The notes under the pieces were generated by a model. That model was not told where the DNA came from and searched no databases. It saw only the letters and a program-made list of their open reading frames with translations. Positions 14,324 to 16,586 of a stretch of 16,586 bases of DNA are shown here, piece by piece. Source of the DNA: Helicobacteraceae bacterium (GTDB taxonomy: Bacteria > Campylobacterota > Campylobacteria > Campylobacterales > Sulfurimonadaceae); NCBI GenBank assembly GCA_030596305.1, contig JAUVKK010000002.1, positions 1 through 16,586 on the forward strand, written 5' to 3'. The translations under genes were made by a program, and so were the position numbers. Position 1 is the first letter of the stretch. Each line of letters starts with the position of its first letter.

Positions 14324-14572
14324 ATGAGAATCGATAAATATCTAAATGCCGTTAACATCACAAAACGTCGTAGTGTTGCGCAAGACATGATCACCTCTGG
14401 TGTTGTATACATAAATGACAAAGCGGTCAAGGCGAGTAAAAATGTCGAGGTTGGCAGTGTGATTACCATTGCCTATCTCAAGGGGGCAAAGAAGTACGAA
14501 GTCCTTGCCATTCCAACAACCAAGTCAACACCTAAAGCCGAACAAGAGAAATATATTAAGGAACTGTCATGA
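14324..14572 (+). CDS. S4-domain RNA-binding protein (RqcP/Hsp15-like)
   Basis: This 82-residue protein is essentially one S4 RNA-binding domain: MRIDKYLNAVNITKRRS (1-17), SGVVYINDKAVKAS (25-38) and VEVGSVITIAY (41-51). The layout is like the small S4 proteins RqcP (YabO) and Hsp15, which bind stalled 50S subunits carrying peptidyl-tRNA. Which of these roles applies cannot be told from the sequence. The leader before the ATG lacks a good ribosome site. The stop overlaps the trpD start by four bases (ATGA). From memory, an S4 gene also stands next to tsaE and lptB in Campylobacter jejuni. Confidence 0.88.
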   Translation: MRIDKYLNAVNITKRRSVAQDMITSGVVYINDKAVKASKNVEVGSVITIAYLKGAKKYEVLAIPTTKSTPKAEQEKYIKELS

Positions 14573-15555
14573 ATTATGATGATGCATTTACTGCTTTTAC
14601 GTCACTTTTTAACCATGAGATGAGTGATGAAGAGATGCGTGTATTTCTGATCTCGATGAAACTGGATGAAAATACTTCGGTTGATGCCTTGGCTGCTGCG
14701 GCGACAGTGATGCGCTCCAACGCTATTTCCCTGCCGGTATCAGAAGAGCTTCGTCCAAAGTTGCTGGATGTTGTCGGAACAGGCGGTGACAAGATCGGTA
14801 GTTTTAATATCTCTTCGACAGTCGCACTTTTATGTGCATCTATGGGATCATACGTCGCAAAACACGGCAGCCGTTCGATCACCTCAAAGTCGGGAAGTGC
14901 CGACATGTTTGAATCTCTGGGTGTAAGGCTTGACCTCAGTATTGAGCAGAGTGCAAGATTGCTCGAAGAGAGTGGTTTTACCTTTATGTTCGCACAAAAC
15001 CATCATCCGGCAATGAAGTTCATCATGCCGGTACGAAAAAGTATTAGTGAAAAGACTGTTTTCAATGTACTTGGTCCATTGACTAACCCTGCCGGTGTAG
15101 AGAAGATCATGCTGGGTGTCTTTGACAAGGCCTTTGTCCCAAAGATCGCACGGGCACTTCAAATTAACAATGTGAAGTCGGCAATGGTGGTCAGCTCACG
15201 AGAGAAGATGGATGAGATCAGTATCTCAGATATCAGCTATGCCGCGCGCTTGACCGAAGATGGCATGAGTGAATATGAGATAGATCCGACAGCCTATGGT
15301 ATAAAACGCCAGCCTTTGGCATCCATTGTCGGCGGCGATGCTGATGAGAATGCACAGATCTTGCACAACATCTTTAATAACAGAGCAACAGATGCTCAGC
15401 GTGACATAGTAATGATCAACGCTGCTAATGCATTCATCGTAGATGGCAAAGCACGTGATATTCAAGATGGTCTGGAGATAGCTAAAGAGGCACTGTTAGG
15501 CGGTAAGGCCAAAACAAAACTTGAACAGATCATCCAAGTGAGCAAAAAACTGTGA
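14569..15555 (+). CDS. trpD: Anthranilate phosphoribosyltransferase
   Basis: TrpD joins anthranilate to phosphoribosyl pyrophosphate, the second committed step of tryptophan synthesis. The 328-residue protein carries the glycine-rich PRPP loop DVVGTGGDKIGSFNIS (67-82), the segment KHGSRSITSKSGSAD (98-112), and the sequences HHPAMK and LGPLTNPAG. Length is normal. It overlaps the S4 gene by four bases (ATGA) and tsaE by four (GTGA), so translation is probably coupled. No other trp gene is in the window. Its position inside a translation/envelope operon, away from a trp cluster, is notable. No leader peptide or trp attenuator is visible. Confidence 0.96.
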   Translation: MNYDDAFTAFTSLFNHEMSDEEMRVFLISMKLDENTSVDALAAAATVMRSNAISLPVSEELRPKLLDVVGTGGDKIGSFNISSTVALLCASMGSYVAKHGSRSITSKSGSADMFESLGVRLDLSIEQSARLLEESGFTFMFAQNHHPAMKFIMPVRKSISEKTVFNVLGPLTNPAGVEKIMLGVFDKAFVPKIARALQINNVKSAMVVSSREKMDEISISDISYAARLTEDGMSEYEIDPTAYGIKRQPLASIVGGDADENAQILHNIFNNRATDAQRDIVMINAANAFIVDGKARDIQDGLEIAKEALLGGKAKTKLEQIIQVSKKL

Positions 15556-15968
15556 TTGAGTTAACGTGTTCGCTTGAACATCTGCAAGAGGTGAGTGAGG
15601 CAATTGCTGCATCATTGCCGGATGGCGGTGTTGTTATTTTGCAAGGTACACTGGCGGCAGGCAAGACAACGCTTACACAGGCTTTCGCGAAGCATCTTGG
15701 TTTGGATGAAGCTGTGACTTCGCCAACTTTTTCACTTCAACAGTGTTATGGTGAGACGCTTTTTCATTATGACATCTATAACCATGGACTTGACCATTTT
15801 CTCTCTTTGGGTATGCTAGAGGAGTTGGAAAAGAGTGGATATCATCTTATAGAGTGGGGTGATGAGTCACTTGCAAAGCTTTTAAAAAGTGCACATATAC
15901 CGACGATCAATGTTAAAATAACGAAAACAGATGAGAATAGAAGAATCTATAGGATAGAAAATGCATAA
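15552..15968 (+). CDS. tsaE: tRNA threonylcarbamoyladenosine biosynthesis ATPase
   Basis: TsaE is the ATPase that works with TsaB and TsaD to transfer threonylcarbamoyl to adenosine 37 of ANN-reading tRNAs. The 138-residue protein shows the Walker A loop GTLAAGKTT (32-40), VTSPTF (55-60), FHYDIY (71-76) and LIEWGD (99-104), all typical of the family. The start codon is GTG, overlapping the trpD stop as GTGA. The last eight bases overlap lptB. Confidence 0.94.
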   Translation: MIELTCSLEHLQEVSEAIAASLPDGGVVILQGTLAAGKTTLTQAFAKHLGLDEAVTSPTFSLQQCYGETLFHYDIYNHGLDHFLSLGMLEELEKSGYHLIEWGDESLAKLLKSAHIPTINVKITKTDENRRIYRIENA

Positions 15969-16586
15969 TTTAACGGCTACAGGCCTGGTTAAGACCATCA
16001 AAGGAACTGAGATCGTGCGAGGGATGTCGCTTGAGGTGAATTCGGGAGAGGTTGTTGGACTTCTTGGCCCCAATGGAGCAGGTAAAACAACCACTTTCTA
16101 CATGATCTGTGGATTGGTTGAAATGACCGGCGGCGAAGTCTTTATGGATGGAGAAGATATCTCTCAAATGCCGTTGCACCAACGTGCTGTAAAAGGTATA
16201 GGCTACCTTCCTCAGGAAGCTTCGATCTTTAAAGATATGACAGTAGAAGAGAACTTGATGGTGGCTGCACAGGTCAACATAAAAGGTGAGAAAGCACAGT
16301 ATGAGCGTATTGAAGAGCTGCTTGATATGTTCAATATCGAACCGATCCGCTACCGTAAAGGGATCTCTCTTTCAGGTGGAGAACGCCGTCGTGCCGAGAT
16401 CGCCCGCGCGCTTATAAACTCACCGCGTTTTTTACTGCTCGATGAGCCTTTTGCCGGGGTTGATCCTTTGGCAGTCAATGATATCCAAGAGGTTATTCAT
16501 CAATTAGTTCAATATGACATCGGTGTTTTGATCACCGACCACAATGTTCGTGAGACACTTGATGTATGTGACAGAGCCTATGTCAT
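15961..16586 (+). CDS. lptB: Lipopolysaccharide export ABC transporter ATP-binding protein (partial, 3' end missing)
   Basis: The open frame begins at ATG 15961, with AGGA seven bases upstream, and runs to the window edge without a stop: 208 codons of an expected 240 or so. LptB powers extraction of lipopolysaccharide from the inner membrane together with LptF, LptG and LptC. Visible motifs: Walker [10 protein letters not shown] (36-44), Q-loop LPQEASIF (83-90), signature LSGGERRR (137-144), Walker B FLLLDEP (157-163) with E162, and the H-loop [10 protein letters not shown] (191-200), which is characteristic of LptB. From memory, rpoN often follows lptB in this phylum and in other proteobacteria. 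Confidence 0.95.
   Translation, partial: MHNLTATGLVKTIKGTEIVRGMSLEVNSGEVVGLLGPNGAGKTTTFYMICGLVEMTGGEVFMDGEDISQMPLHQRAVKGIGYLPQEASIFKDMTVEENLMVAAQVNIKGEKAQYERIEELLDMFNIEPIRYRKGISLSGGERRRAEIARALINSPRFLLLDEPFAGVDPLAVNDIQEVIHQLVQYDIGVLITDHNVRETLDVCDRAYV

Overview
The window comes from a member of the Campylobacterota (formerly Epsilonproteobacteria), most likely a Sulfurimonas/Sulfurovum-type organism. The evidence is gene content and order: a Wolinella-like FrdB C-terminus, a three-gene sdhABE operon of the non-classical HdrB-like type, the thiL-truD pair, and the S4-protein/tsaE/lptB series. Coding density is high, overlaps are short, promoters are AT-rich with good -10 boxes but poor -35 boxes, and there are many histidine kinase/receiver proteins. 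The genus is inference; no rRNA is present.

Region 1 (1-4450), respiration and reductive or oxidative TCA chemistry. The window opens inside the last 27 codons of frdB (+ strand). A 660-base non-coding stretch full of palindromes follows, and then the convergent operon sdhA-sdhB-sdhE (- strand, 4338 down to 746). sdhA has a clear TATAAT box and an RNA leader with a long hairpin. Two different fumarate reductase/succinate dehydrogenase systems therefore lie tail to tail. This SdhA has no Tat signal, unlike the periplasmic methylmenaquinol:fumarate reductase version.

Region 2 (4520-8824). A membrane protein with a degenerate GGDEF domain (- strand) is followed by the divergent operon thiL-truD-psd (+ strand): thiamine-phosphate kinase, tRNA pseudouridine-13 synthase and phosphatidylserine decarboxylase. 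The operon ends in a good hairpin plus T-run terminator.

Region 3 (8813-14193). A small conserved-looking hypothetical protein (- strand) is followed, after a 361-base intergenic stretch, by a tandem pair of large signalling proteins (+ strand). Each has a signal peptide, a SPOR-like periplasmic domain, one membrane helix, and a cytoplasmic tail ending in an intact receiver domain plus an HPt-like domain. The second also has a histidine-kinase core. The usual phospho-accepting histidines look replaced throughout: Gly in the kinase H-box and Asp in both HPt-like domains. The receivers keep their Asp. This apparently histidine-less phosphorelay is the best candidate here for an undescribed system.

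Region 4 (14296-16586). A tightly overlapping housekeeping operon: an S4-domain RNA-binding protein (RqcP/Hsp15-like), trpD, tsaE, and lptB cut by the window edge. No tRNA, rRNA, CRISPR array, insertion sequence or phage gene was recognised.
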